DNA of 62,534 nucleotides from an uncultured Clostridia bacterium (GCA_934121885.1 CAKOVH010000009.1:1-62534), one strand, 5' to 3'; shown: positions 52,278 to 61,678, counted from the first letter of the stretch. The notes: generated from the letters alone by a model not told the origin. Made by a program: numbers and translations.

Positions 52278-53172
52278 GTTCCTCTCTCCCTTCTAACATA
52301 TCAATGCCTATTAAAGCTGAATATGTATTTGCTTTTGTTAATTTTTGATTATATATACATACAATCACGTTTTCATTTGTAATTTCATCAATATCTGTTA
52401 TAAGTTTTACCTTATCAACTTTTAATCCAAGTAACATTCCATTTTGTTTTCCTATAGATGTAAAAGGTATTATTCTAAATCTTGATCTGTAATTTATATT
52501 TTCCTCTTCTTCTTTCCATTCACCTCCCATAACTTTTTCTATATTATCCAGAATATTATCTGGAATTATTTCTCTTAAGGCATCTTTTGTTACCACAATT
52601 ACCGGTACTCCTGTAATTGGATCTTTTAACTGATTTCCTGTATCTAACATTGCTTTTGTTCTCATTTTCTTTCCTTCTATATTAATTTCAATATCATAAA
52701 TTAATGCTTTTTTACTCATTTTACTTTTTACCACTTTAAATGCAGTATGAACAACAATAAATCCAACTAATCCACCAAGTAATGCTATCTTTACAGGATA
52801 TGTACCAATATATACCCCATTTACCTGCAAAATATCTTGTGGTTTTACAAAGTATAAAAGAGCAAATGCACATCCGCCAAATACAAATGATACTAGATAA
52901 AAAATTAATAATTGTTTTAATAATCCTTTTATCCCTTTTGGCCAAAAAGCAATATATATCATACATACAGACAAAATTATCTTTACAAACATATTAGAAT
53001 AAACTTCGAAAATTTGCATATATGCTAAAATTGCATATATTCCACCTATTAAAGCAGATAAAATCATTCTAAAATGATGTCTTTTTATTTTTAAAATATA
53101 CGCTGTTGCAAATAATATAATGTAGTTCATACATAAATTTTCAAGTAAAACAATATCTAAATATATGGTCAT
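52249..53172 (-). CDS. spoIIGA: Sigma-E processing peptidase SpoIIGA
   Basis: 307 residues. Five membrane helices fill the first ~155 residues; the aspartyl-protease-like domain follows with the catalytic Asp motif KAMLDTGNQLKDPITGVPV (DTG). It cleaves pro-SigE after septation. YLDIVLLENLCMNYIILFAT is the usual start. It overlaps sigE by 29 bases and is the first gene of this block, separated from ftsZ by a terminator. Confidence 0.96.
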   Translation of the reverse strand: MTIYLDIVLLENLCMNYIILFATAYILKIKRHHFRMILSALIGGIYAILAYMQIFEVYSNMFVKIILSVCMIYIAFWPKGIKGLLKQLLIFYLVSFVFGGCAFALLYFVKPQDILQVNGVYIGTYPVKIALLGGLVGFIVVHTAFKVVKSKMSKKALIYDIEINIEGKKMRTKAMLDTGNQLKDPITGVPVIVVTKDALREIIPDNILDNIEKVMGGEWKEEEENINYRSRFRIIPFTSIGKQNGMLLGLKVDKVKLITDIDEITNENVIVCIYNQKLTKANTYSALIGIDMLEGREEHELITAIKR

Positions 53173-53253
53173 TCTTTTTCCTCTTTATTATTTTGAACAG
53201 TTAATATTGTACAACGTTTTTACTTAAAAACTTGTCAATTCTTAGGCACGAAA

Positions 53254-53289
53254 AAAAGAAATAATCTACAAAAATAGATTATTTCTTTT
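53254..53289 (-). terminator. Terminator between ftsZ and spoIIGA
   Basis: A perfect 15-bp stem (AAAAGAAATAATCTA / TAGATTATTTCTTTT) with a 6-base loop lies 27 bases after the ftsZ stop and separates the division operon from spoIIGA. Confidence 0.8.
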
Positions 53290-53315
53290 ACTAAATATCA
53301 TTAATTGACTATAAT

Positions 53316-54431
53316 TTATTTATTCATTCCTTTTTTTCTTAACCATGATGGAATATCTATGTTATCTTGGTTTCCATTATCTACAGGTGTTGGAATTGAA
53401 TTTAATTTTTTGTCCCATGCTTTATCTATTATATCTCCAACAGGTATACTAGACATAGCTCCTGGTTCTTTTTCAAATCCAGTTGCAATTACAGTAATTA
53501 CTATATCTTCATCTAAGCTCTCATCAATAACAGCACCGAAGATGATGTTTGCTTCTGGATCAACACTGCGTTGAATTAATTCAGCTGCTGTGTTCACTTC
53601 ATGTAATCCTAAATTGCTTCCACCAGTAATGTTAATAATAACTCCTCTTGCACCTTCGATTGAAGTTTCAAGTAATGGACTTTGGATAGCTTGTTTTGCA
53701 GCATCTTCAGCTCTGTTTTCTCCTGAAGCTCTACCAATACCCATATGAGCCATTCCTGTATTTAACATAATTGTTTTAACATCTGCAAAGTCTAAGTTTA
53801 CAAGACCTGGTATAGCAATAAGGTCAGATATACCTTGAACACCTTGTCTTAATACATCATCTGCCATTTTGAATGCTTCTACAATTGATGTTTTTCTATC
53901 GATTACTTGTAATAATTTGTCGTTTGGAATAACAACTAATGTGTCAACTTTTCCTTTTAAGCTTTCAACACCACGTTCAGCTTGTGATAATCTCTTTTTT
54001 CCTTCAAATGTAAATGGTTTTGTAACAACACCTATTGTTAAAATTCCCATTTCTTTTGCAGTAGCTGCAATAATTGGAGCTGCACCTGTACCTGTTCCTC
54101 CACCCATTCCGGCTGTAACAAATACCATATCTGCTCCGCGTAAAGCTTCTGCTATTTCTGATTTGCTTTCTTCTGCTGCTTGTGCTCCGATGTCAGGGTT
54201 AGCTCCTGCACCTAAACCTCTTGTGATTTTTTCACCAATTTGAATTTTTGATGCTGCTTTTGATAAAAGTAGTGCTTGTCTATCTGTGTTAACAGCAATA
54301 AATTCAACACCTTTTATTCCTGAATCAACCATTCTATTTACAGCATTATTTCCTGCTCCTCCTACACCAATTACTTTGATTGTAGCTGTTCCGTCTAACA
54401 TAACGTTCTCGTCTGTGCTATCCATTAACAT
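53316..54431 (-). CDS. ftsZ: Cell division protein FtsZ
   Basis: 371 residues. Tubulin-like GTPase: IKVIGVGGAGNNAVNRMVDSG, GTPase signature MGGGTGTGAAPIIA, T7 loop NLDFADVKTIM and the C-terminal conserved peptide IPSWLRKK that binds FtsA and SepF. It builds the division ring. The ATG follows GAGGAGGAAAC. ftsA lies 37 bases upstream. Confidence 0.98.
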   Translation of the reverse strand: MLMDSTDENVMLDGTATIKVIGVGGAGNNAVNRMVDSGIKGVEFIAVNTDRQALLLSKAASKIQIGEKITRGLGAGANPDIGAQAAEESKSEIAEALRGADMVFVTAGMGGGTGTGAAPIIAATAKEMGILTIGVVTKPFTFEGKKRLSQAERGVESLKGKVDTLVVIPNDKLLQVIDRKTSIVEAFKMADDVLRQGVQGISDLIAIPGLVNLDFADVKTIMLNTGMAHMGIGRASGENRAEDAAKQAIQSPLLETSIEGARGVIINITGGSNLGLHEVNTAAELIQRSVDPEANIIFGAVIDESLDEDIVITVIATGFEKEPGAMSSIPVGDIIDKAWDKKLNSIPTPVDNGNQDNIDIPSWLRKKGMNK

Positions 54432-54468
54432 AAAAGTTTCCTCCTCTAATTTTATTCTAACTTAAATT

Positions 54469-55695
54469 TTACGAATAGAAGAACTCTTTAATTCTATCTA
54501 TTATATTTTGAAAAATATTTTCTTTTGAGTTTGAGTCTATACTACTTGAAACTGTCTTTGCAAAAGGTCTTGATGCAATATATCTTACTAGGGCATATGC
54601 AGTTCTAAATTCTGGTCTTACAGTACTTATTGCTCTACCCGTAGATATTTTTACTGGTATATTTAATATTATTTTTCCAGCTATATCACTTTTATTAATG
54701 TTTGTAATACCTTGACCTGTTAATATAACATTATTAATTCTCTGTTTAATTCCTTGATTTGCAATATCTCTATTAACAAGTGAAAATATTTCTTCTATTC
54801 TTGCTTCGATAATTTCAATTAATTCTGAGCTTTTTATAACTCTTTTACTTTCATCTTTACAAGTTGAAAGTAATATTTCATTATCATTATCAATATATGA
54901 CTTTAGTGCCAATCCGTATTGTTTTTTTAGTTTATCTGCTTCTTCCTCTGAGATATTTAAAACAATTGCAATATCACTTGTTATACTATCTCCTCCCAAA
55001 GGAATTGTATTTGTATATGTAAATGCTAATCCTTCAAAAACTCCTATATCTGTGTTACCTGCTCCAATATCTAATAGCATAACATTATCATTTAGTTCAT
55101 TTCCATCTAATACTAAACTTCTTTCTGCTAATGTTACAGGTACTAATCCATCAATATCAATATCTACTTTTCTAAATATACTAGATATTTGTCTAATGTA
55201 GTCTTTATCAGCTAAAACAACTTGTGCCTTAATTGTAAAGCTTGAACTTAAACTACCTACTGGATCTTGTACAGATTTTCCGTTATCTAATACGAACTCA
55301 TCTGTTACAATATCTATAATTTGTTTTCCTTCTGGAATGTCAATATCTTTTACTTGAGATAATCCTCCAAAAACATCCTTTGCAGATATTCCTGCATATT
55401 TATCCTTGGCTTCTTTTACTATACTATTTTGAACAATGGTAACATATTTTCCTGGTATTGTTAGATATGCTGAATTAATTGTAAGTTCGCTTTCTGCTTC
55501 TGCATCTTTTATTAGTTTTGATACTGCAGCTACAATCTCTTCTTCATCAATAATTTTACCCTTTTTTATTCCTGCACATTTGCAACTTGTTGTACTTAGA
55601 ACTTCAATTTGATTGAAATTATTGACTTCTCCAATAACCAAACTTACCTTTGAAGTACCAATGTCCATTCCTACGATTACATCTCCGACTGCCAA
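54469..55695 (-). CDS. ftsA: Cell division protein FtsA
   Basis: 408 residues, actin-like. Phosphate-1 loop VGMDIGTSKVSLVIGE, the 1C domain, LLDIGAGNTDIGVFEGLAF (phosphate-2), VILTGQGITNI (adenosine) and a C-terminal amphipathic helix (FQNIIDRIKEFFYS) for membrane tethering. It anchors FtsZ. The start is TTG with GGAGGAATG upstream. A promoter with strong repeats lies in the gap before sbp. Confidence 0.96.
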   Translation of the reverse strand: MAVGDVIVGMDIGTSKVSLVIGEVNNFNQIEVLSTTSCKCAGIKKGKIIDEEEIVAAVSKLIKDAEAESELTINSAYLTIPGKYVTIVQNSIVKEAKDKYAGISAKDVFGGLSQVKDIDIPEGKQIIDIVTDEFVLDNGKSVQDPVGSLSSSFTIKAQVVLADKDYIRQISSIFRKVDIDIDGLVPVTLAERSLVLDGNELNDNVMLLDIGAGNTDIGVFEGLAFTYTNTIPLGGDSITSDIAIVLNISEEEADKLKKQYGLALKSYIDNDNEILLSTCKDESKRVIKSSELIEIIEARIEEIFSLVNRDIANQGIKQRINNVILTGQGITNINKSDIAGKIILNIPVKISTGRAISTVRPEFRTAYALVRYIASRPFAKTVSSSIDSNSKENIFQNIIDRIKEFFYS

Positions 55696-55734
55696 AGTTC
55701 ATTCCTCCATTTTTTCTGCATTTAATTCCTCATT

Positions 55735-55763
55735 AGAATATTACAAATCCTAAAAAAAGTCAA
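55735..55763 (-). promoter_or_regulatory. ftsA promoter inside an inverted repeat
   Basis: TTGACT (55758-55763) and TATTCT (55735-55740) are 17 bp apart on the minus strand. A 12-bp perfect inverted repeat (AATATTACAAAT at 55737-55748, ATTTGTAATATT at 55768-55779) flanks the -35 box and covers the -10 region. Regulator binding is inferred. Confidence 0.6.
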
Positions 55764-55770
55764 TAGAATT

Positions 55771-55803
55771 TGTAATATTTTTGTAATATTTTTGTAATAT
55801 TTT
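55771..55803 (-). repeat. Three 11-bp direct repeats upstream of ftsA
   Basis: TGTAATATTTT occurs three times without a gap (55771, 55782, 55793), one DNA turn apart, immediately upstream of the ftsA -35 box. The inverted-repeat arm of the promoter is the same word in reverse. Confidence 0.75.
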
Positions 55804-55836
55804 TGACATATTGTCTTATTATGTTTTCTGTATCCC

Positions 55837-56223
55837 TTACGCCTCTTTCTTTTTGTCGTTTGTATCATTTTTTCTTTTTATAGCTTTAGTATATTTTTCC
55901 AAATAATATCTTCTAATAATTGCTAAATTATTAAACATTCTTCCAACAAAAACTACTATAGCTGCAAGATAGATGTCTACATTTAGCTTTTGTCCTAAGT
56001 ATGTAAGTAACATTGATAAAATTGCATTTCCAAAAAAACCTGATACAAAAATTTTTAAATCAAAGTTTTTGTTTAGTGTTGAAGATATACCTCCAAAAAC
56101 AGAATCTAGTGCTGCTATAATTGCTATTGCCAAATATCCTGAATATGTATATGGAATGATTGGACTATTGATTCCAATTAAAGCCCCAATTATGCATCCT
56201 AAAATAATTGCAATCCAAATCAT
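55837..56223 (-). CDS. sbp: Small basic family protein (DUF1290)
   Basis: 128 residues with three or four membrane helices, starting MIWIAIILGCIIGALIGINSP, then AIIAALDSVFGGISSTLNKNFD and FFGNAILSMLLTYLGQKL. This is the Sbp family found beside ftsQ/DUF881 genes in Firmicute division clusters. The role is unknown. It starts two bases after the downstream-most DUF881 stop and is tightly linked to it. Confidence 0.93.
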   Translation of the reverse strand: MIWIAIILGCIIGALIGINSPIIPYTYSGYLAIAIIAALDSVFGGISSTLNKNFDLKIFVSGFFGNAILSMLLTYLGQKLNVDIYLAAIVVFVGRMFNNLAIIRRYYLEKYTKAIKRKNDTNDKKKEA

Positions 56224-56225
56224 TT

Positions 56226-56939
56226 TTACTCCTCCTCTACCTCTTTCATATATTTATAAGCCATTTCTCCATTATATTTTTTTATTTGAACTTTTTTACT
56301 TGTTTCCATTTTTACAGATTTTCCACTGTTTTTATATCTATCAACAAATCCACTATCTTTTAAGTTTAGTATACTTGATAAGTAATCAGGATTACCTATT
56401 GCTTTTACTACATATGGTGGCTGTAATCTTTGCTGTCCAACTGTAAGATATGTATAACTTCTTAAATCGAAAATATCAGTTGTATTTATAATTCTAATAT
56501 CATTTATAGATATTGCTTCTGCACCAGCATATTTTAATTCATTAACTAAGTCAAGTAGATCCCAAGCAACTATGTCTTTTTCATCATCATTTAATGTAAC
56601 AATAACACCTTCACCATATACATCTGTTTTTCCAACAGCCATATTTGATTCATCAAGTTCGTCGCTAATTAACTCTGATACTTTTTCATTATTTTTAATT
56701 TTATCACTATACTCATTAATTTTCTTATTTGTATCTTGCAATTTTGTTTCTACTTCTTCATATTTTGTTTTCCACTCGGAAATAGCTGTTCTTAACTCTG
56801 TTTCTCTCATATTTTCAATTTCTGTAATATCTGTTTCTTCAACAGTTTTAAATTGCATTAACATTACACTTACCAAAGTAATACATACTATAAACATAAC
56901 AATTGCAACTGCTAATTTATCTAGCTTTATTTTTTTCAT
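56226..56939 (-). CDS. DUF881 family protein, second copy
   Basis: 237 residues. One membrane helix (about 9-28), a coiled coil (about 45-90), then the DUF881 domain: GEGVIVTLNDDEKDI, LLDLVNELKYAGAEAISINDIRI, VKAIGNPDYLSSILNLK and KKYNGEMAYKYMKEV. Function unknown; the family is linked to division and sporulation gene clusters. Twenty bases separate it from the first DUF881 gene, to which it is related by duplication. Confidence 0.93.
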   Translation of the reverse strand: MKKIKLDKLAVAIVMFIVCITLVSVMLMQFKTVEETDITEIENMRETELRTAISEWKTKYEEVETKLQDTNKKINEYSDKIKNNEKVSELISDELDESNMAVGKTDVYGEGVIVTLNDDEKDIVAWDLLDLVNELKYAGAEAISINDIRIINTTDIFDLRSYTYLTVGQQRLQPPYVVKAIGNPDYLSSILNLKDSGFVDRYKNSGKSVKMETSKKVQIKKYNGEMAYKYMKEVEEE

Positions 56940-56959
56940 TACCTATTCCTACCTTATAT

Positions 56960-57688
56960 TTATTTTTTTCCTAATAATTTAATATATTTAAAGGTCATTG
57001 TACCGTTATATTTACTTATTGTTATATTATTTTCTTTTCGTATATCTTTAATTTTAATTCCTTCTGATGCCATTGCCTCTAAGTATGAACCAATTCTATC
57101 CATTTGTCCATATAATAAAGCTTGTGAACCAATCGCTTTTATTGTAAATGGTGACCCAATTTTTTCTCCATTTATCTTTATTACAGTTCCCTCACATGTA
57201 ATAGATGAAGTATTAACAACTCTTTGTCCATTTATTTCTATTGCTTCTGCTCCTGCATTTCTAAGTTCATTTACAATTGAAAGTAAATCTTCATAATGGA
57301 TTATAGCACTTGCTGACTCAACAAAAAGCGCTGAATCCTCTTTACCTGCATCTTCCATTTCAATTACAATTCCTTCTCCTGTTACATCTGTTAGTCCTAA
57401 AAGAACTTTATTTTTTCCTAGTTCTTCTTCTTTTGCCATAGCTGTTTTATCATCTTGTGTTGCTCCTTGTCTTACCTTTTCAAGATTTTTTTCTGCATTT
57501 TTTAGTTCTTGAGATAAGTTATCATATTTTTCTTTCCATTTTAATACTGTATCTCTTAGTTCATTATCTACTAAAGATTGTGATACTGTTGAATTTGCGT
57601 TATTCATAGTTTTTATTTGTATACATATTGCAAGTGTTAAAATAAAACACATAATTCCAAGAGTAATACTTATCTGTTTTTTATTCAC
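56960..57688 (-). CDS. DUF881 family protein, first copy
   Basis: 242 residues, same plan as its neighbour: one membrane helix (about 5-24), coiled coil (about 45-95), and DUF881 with GEGIVIEMEDAGKED, LLSIVNELRNAGAEAIEINGQRV, IKAIGSQALLYGQMDRIGSYL and SKYNGTMTFKYIKLL. It lies 12 bases after divIB. Tandem DUF881 genes followed by sbp are the regular clostridial layout. Confidence 0.93.
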   Translation of the reverse strand: MNKKQISITLGIMCFILTLAICIQIKTMNNANSTVSQSLVDNELRDTVLKWKEKYDNLSQELKNAEKNLEKVRQGATQDDKTAMAKEEELGKNKVLLGLTDVTGEGIVIEMEDAGKEDSALFVESASAIIHYEDLLSIVNELRNAGAEAIEINGQRVVNTSSITCEGTVIKINGEKIGSPFTIKAIGSQALLYGQMDRIGSYLEAMASEGIKIKDIRKENNITISKYNGTMTFKYIKLLGKK

Positions 57689-57700
57689 GTTTTTCCTCCT

Positions 57701-58849
57701 TTAAGATTCTATATTTCTTCTAAAGTATGGCTTATTCTTATCATCATTTAAATTCATATTAAGCATAATTTCTCCTTTTGTGCTTCCTTCTAATTTATTA
57801 AAAGTTTGTATCCATAACATTTTTGTACTTAAATTAGATGTATCTCCTAAATTAACTACCTTATTTTTGCTCTTTAGTTCTAATACATAATTGTCACTAT
57901 TTTCTATGTTTATCTCTGTAATTAAGCTTGCTATTTCATTGCTTGTAGCAGACTCCATAATTTCAAGAACATCACTTAATTTTTTTAAATCTTCTTTATT
58001 TAATCTCTTTCCTTCTTGTAATTCTTCAACTGGAGTATTAAATCCCGTAAGTATAGGATATTCTAAAGCCTTGTTAGATATTTCTAATATGTATCCTTGA
58101 TTATTAATATACGCATAAGCATTTGCAAATTGAATCATAAAAGATGTTTTTCTTTCTGTTATTTTTATTTCAATTGTATCTGGTATACTTCTTTTTACTT
58201 GGGCATTTTCGATATATGCATTTTCTTTTATGTTTTTTATAATCTCTTTTTTATTATATTTAAACATATTATTTTCTATTTCAATTCTCGATAAGCTTAT
58301 AATTTGTTCTTCAGATAAATGTGAATTTCCTTCAACTTTTATATTTTTAACATTAAAAATTGGAGACATAATTGTAAATATAATTGCACCAATTATTATT
58401 AATCCTAAACTTGTCCACTTTACTAGTCTAAAAACTGCTTGTCTTTTCTTTTTAGCAAGTATTTGCTTTGGAGACATTTTCTTCTCTTTAGCTTTTAGAT
58501 TTACTTTATTTGGATTTGGTCTATTATTTTCTTTCTTTATATTTTGCTTTTCTTTGTTGTTATTTAGATTTTTTTTGTTTTTATTTTTCGGCTTCTTTTT
58601 TTCTTCCTTCTTTGGCTCATCAATTCTTTTTAGGCCGATTATAATTTCTTCATCAAAATCAAATCTTTCATCTTTTGTGTCTTTTTCTTTACTTTTATTG
58701 TTTACTTGATTTTTTCTTCTTTGATTACTTTGATTTTTTTTCACATTATTTTTTTTCGTTTTTTTAGAAGATTTCTTTATTGGTTTTTCTTTATTTTCTG
58801 CATCATAATTAAATAAATTTAAAGACTTTTCTTTTGTCTCTTTCGCCAT
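57701..58849 (-). CDS. divIB: Cell division protein DivIB/FtsQ
   Basis: 382 residues. A long basic, Asn/Lys-rich cytoplasmic tail (about 1-135) precedes one membrane helix (about 145-167, TSLGLIIIGAIIFTIMSP). The POTRA domain follows (FNVKNIKVEGNSHLSEEQII), then the FtsQ-type beta domain (SIPDTIEIKITERKTSFMIQ). It coordinates septal wall synthesis. It begins directly at the end of murA (58850), so transcription from murA likely feeds it; disruption of murA may therefore affect its expression. Confidence 0.93.
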   Translation of the reverse strand: MAKETKEKSLNLFNYDAENKEKPIKKSSKKTKKNNVKKNQSNQRRKNQVNNKSKEKDTKDERFDFDEEIIIGLKRIDEPKKEEKKKPKNKNKKNLNNNKEKQNIKKENNRPNPNKVNLKAKEKKMSPKQILAKKKRQAVFRLVKWTSLGLIIIGAIIFTIMSPIFNVKNIKVEGNSHLSEEQIISLSRIEIENNMFKYNKKEIIKNIKENAYIENAQVKRSIPDTIEIKITERKTSFMIQFANAYAYINNQGYILEISNKALEYPILTGFNTPVEELQEGKRLNKEDLKKLSDVLEIMESATSNEIASLITEINIENSDNYVLELKSKNKVVNLGDTSNLSTKMLWIQTFNKLEGSTKGEIMLNMNLNDDKNKPYFRRNIES

Positions 58850-59770
58850 TTACTCACCTTCTTCTTTATAAATGTTTGCTCCTAAACTTCTTAATTTTTC
58901 GTCTAGTTTTTCGTAACCTCTTAATATATATTCTATATCTGTTACCTCTGTTTTTCCTTTTGCAATAAGTCCTGCTAAAACAAGTGCTGCTCCACCTCTT
59001 AAGTCAGGGCTTTTTACAGTTGTTCCAGATAATTTTTTTACTCCAGTTATAACTGCTGTTTTTCCTTCTATATTTGCTTTTGCTCCCATTCTTTTTAATT
59101 CTGGTATAAATCTGTATCTGTTTTCAAATATATTTTCAATAATCATTGATGACCCTTTTGCAGTTACTAACATACTTGAAAATACAGATTGCATATCTGT
59201 TGGAAATCCTGGATATGGCATTGTTTTTATATCAACAGATTTTAATTTTTTTGGTGCTTCTAAATATACTGTATCTTTTTGTTCATCTATTTTGCATCCA
59301 CATTCTCTTAGCTTATTAAGTACTGGACTAATATGTTCTGGACTAATATGGTTTAATGTAATCTTTCCTCCTGTTGCGGCTACCATACAAAGTAATGTTC
59401 CAGCTTCAATTCTATCTGGCATAACCTGATAACTAATATCTTTTAGTTTTTTTACGCCTGTAATCTGTATTATATTGGTTCCAGCACCTTCAATTTTAGC
59501 TCCCATTTTATTTAGGCAATTTGCTAAATCTACAATTTCTGGTTCCATAGCTGCATTTGATATCTTAGTTATACCTTCTGCTAAAACAGCTGCTAATATG
59601 ATATTTTCAGTAGCTCCTACACTTGGAAAATCCAAGTCTATATTTGCCCCTATTATTTTATCACACTTGCATATAATAAATCCAGCCTCTTCCTCAATAT
59701 TTATTCCCATTTTTTTAAAACTTTCTAAATGAAGATCTATTGGTCTTGCGCCAATGTCACATCCACCTGG
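58850..59770 (-). pseudogene. murA: UDP-N-acetylglucosamine 1-carboxyvinyltransferase MurA, 5' part cut off by an element
   Basis: Only the C-terminal ~305 residues of the usual ~420 are here. The frame is open upstream of the first ATG (59710) and reads PGGCDIGARPIDLHLESFKK, the active-site loop with catalytic Cys and Arg. It stops being MurA at about 59770, where recombinase-linked sequence begins and an in-frame TAA follows (59780-59782). Downstream domains are intact: MPYPGFPTDMQ with the catalytic Asp, and DLRGGAALVLAGLIAKGKT with the conserved Arg. A protein starting at 59710 would lack the active-site Cys and half of domain I, so it should be inactive. The first ~110 codons must lie past the far end of the element. 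Confidence 0.88.
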
Positions 59771-59782
59771 TTGTGATAGTTA
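59757..59782. other. Attachment-site junction (attL-like) between murA and the element
   Basis: murA codons for PGG (59768 downward) meet non-murA sequence here. The recombinase frame and the murA frame overlap for about 14 bases. The exact core cannot be set without the other junction. Confidence 0.7.
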
Positions 59783-61397
59783 ATGGATACATAAATTTTA
59801 ATAAAATGCATACCCCTCCATTTTCATACAACTCATTATACATCATATCATTTAGGTTATACAAGACCTTTTTCTCTTTTGTTATCTCATTTTTATCAAA
59901 TATAATTATCTTATCAAATAATCTTGAAATTTCATATTTTTTTAATCCATTTTTCTTTATATCATCTATTGCATTTAATATTAATTTTTCTTTATTTTCT
60001 ATGTTTAATTGATTAAACTTATTTTCTATATTCTCTAATTTACTTTTCTCTTTTTCTATTTTAGCTTCTAATTCTTGTTTTTTATCCTTGTATATATATT
60101 CTGGTATTAAATCATTTAATTTATCTTCATACACCTGTTTAAACTGCTTTTCTAATTTCTCTATAAATTGTTTCTGTGTATCTCGCTCCTTTTCTAATTT
60201 TTCCTTGTCTGTGCTAATTATTTTTACATTTTCCATTAAAAAACTTTTTAATTCCGGATTAGTTAATAAATTATCTATGTAGGTATTTACAATCTTATCT
60301 AAATATTCAATTCTTATTCTGTGTGGTTTACAGCCATATCCTAATTCTATATCTTTAATTGCTCCTTCATTGCTATATTTTTTACAAAGATAACTATCCG
60401 GTCTATTTCTTTTTCCAGTTGTTCCTTTTCGCTTATACATAGGAGTTCCACATCTTCCACAATATATAATCCCTGAATATAAGTTGTTATCTGTATCCAC
60501 AAATTTGAATCCATTACTATACTTTTCTCTTTCTTTTTTTCTTTTCTTTTTTATTTTTTGAACCCTCTCAAACAATTTTTTATCAATAATTGGCTCATGA
60601 TGATTTTGTATTATTGTCCATTCATCTTTTGCCTTTACTCTCGTTTTTTTAGATTTAAAACTAATTTTCTCGGTGCATCCTCCAACATAATCTCCAATAT
60701 ATCTTCTTTCATCTAATATTCTTGCAATACTTTGTGGTTTCCAATTCTTAGTTTTCTTTGTGTTTGCATAATCTCTAGCTTGAGATGGTGTTGGTATTTC
60801 CTTTTCATTTAAATATGTTGCTATTTTTTTATACCCCCAACTTTTAGAGTATAACTCAAATACTTTTTTTACTACTTGTGCCGTTTCTTCATTTACAACT
60901 AATTTTTTTCCGTCTTTGTTATATCCATAAATAGCCTTTACAAGTAAATCTCCTTCTTCTATTTTATGACGTAAGTTTCTTCTTATATTTTTACTGTCAT
61001 CTCGCGCTCTTCTCTCATTAAACCATGCATATAATCCGAACATTTCCTCATTATATTGCTCATCTTCAAATATAATTTCTATACCCTTTTCTTCCAAATA
61101 TTCTACAAAAGAAATAGCTTCCTTTTGATTTCTTCCAAGTCTTGCAGAGTTTTTAAAAATAATTGTATCTAATTCTTTTTTCCTTACTCTTTCTTTTATA
61201 TCGTCAAATCTACTAAAATCTGTTCCGCTTCTATCATCATCCATTATAATATCTACTATATTTGTATAACCATGACTTTTGCAGTATTTAACTAATAAAT
61301 CCCTTTGTGTTTCTATTCTTTCATAATTTTCTCCATAGTCATCTCTGCTTTCTCTGCAATAGATTACTATTCTTTTTTCCTCATTAGACTTTTTCAT
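59757..61397 (-). CDS. Large serine recombinase (element integrase)
   Basis: 546 residues. Resolvase domain (about 9-150) with catalytic Ser in VIYCRESRD (residue 17) and FKNSARLGRNQKEAI. The Recombinase domain follows (YGYNKDGKKLVVNEETAQVV, IPTPSQARDYANTKK), then a zinc-ribbon region (IYCGRCGTPMYKRKG ... SYLCKKYSNEG ... YGCKP) and a long coiled coil (about 400-470). It matches the transposon/phage large serine integrases (TnpX/TndX-like). Its last codons (TTRWM, stop) are encoded by the host murA side of the junction, so its C-terminus should change upon excision. The ATG at 61397 follows AAGGTG. Confidence 0.93.
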   Translation of the reverse strand: MKKSNEEKRIVIYCRESRDDYGENYERIETQRDLLVKYCKSHGYTNIVDIIMDDDRSGTDFSRFDDIKERVRKKELDTIIFKNSARLGRNQKEAISFVEYLEEKGIEIIFEDEQYNEEMFGLYAWFNERRARDDSKNIRRNLRHKIEEGDLLVKAIYGYNKDGKKLVVNEETAQVVKKVFELYSKSWGYKKIATYLNEKEIPTPSQARDYANTKKTKNWKPQSIARILDERRYIGDYVGGCTEKISFKSKKTRVKAKDEWTIIQNHHEPIIDKKLFERVQKIKKKRKKEREKYSNGFKFVDTDNNLYSGIIYCGRCGTPMYKRKGTTGKRNRPDSYLCKKYSNEGAIKDIELGYGCKPHRIRIEYLDKIVNTYIDNLLTNPELKSFLMENVKIISTDKEKLEKERDTQKQFIEKLEKQFKQVYEDKLNDLIPEYIYKDKKQELEAKIEKEKSKLENIENKFNQLNIENKEKLILNAIDDIKKNGLKKYEISRLFDKIIIFDKNEITKEKKVLYNLNDMMYNELYENGGVCILLKFMYPLTITTRWM

Positions 61398-61567
61398 AGC
61401 ACACCTTCATTTTCAAAATGTATCAATAACATTTCCTTATATGTTATATTTTATTGTTGCTATTATATGATAAAATACTAGAAAACTTACCTAAACCTGA
61501 ATATTATAAAATTTCTGATATTTGTGTTGATTTTGCTGTTTGCAAAAATTTAAATACTAGTAAATCT

Positions 61568-61621
61568 TAAAATATCCCCATATATGAAGTTCCTAAAGAT
61601 GTTAAAAATGGGGATATTTTA
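61568..61621. repeat. 13-bp perfect inverted repeat
   Basis: TAAAATATCCCCA (61568-61580) and TGGGGATATTTTA (61609-61621) form a perfect stem with a 28-base loop. It lies within the broken small frame and could be a terminator or a recombination site. Confidence 0.7.
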
Positions 61622-61678
61622 TTGTATAAAAATGGTAAGTTTATTATAAAGTAGTAATTCTTATATTTTTTTATTTCA

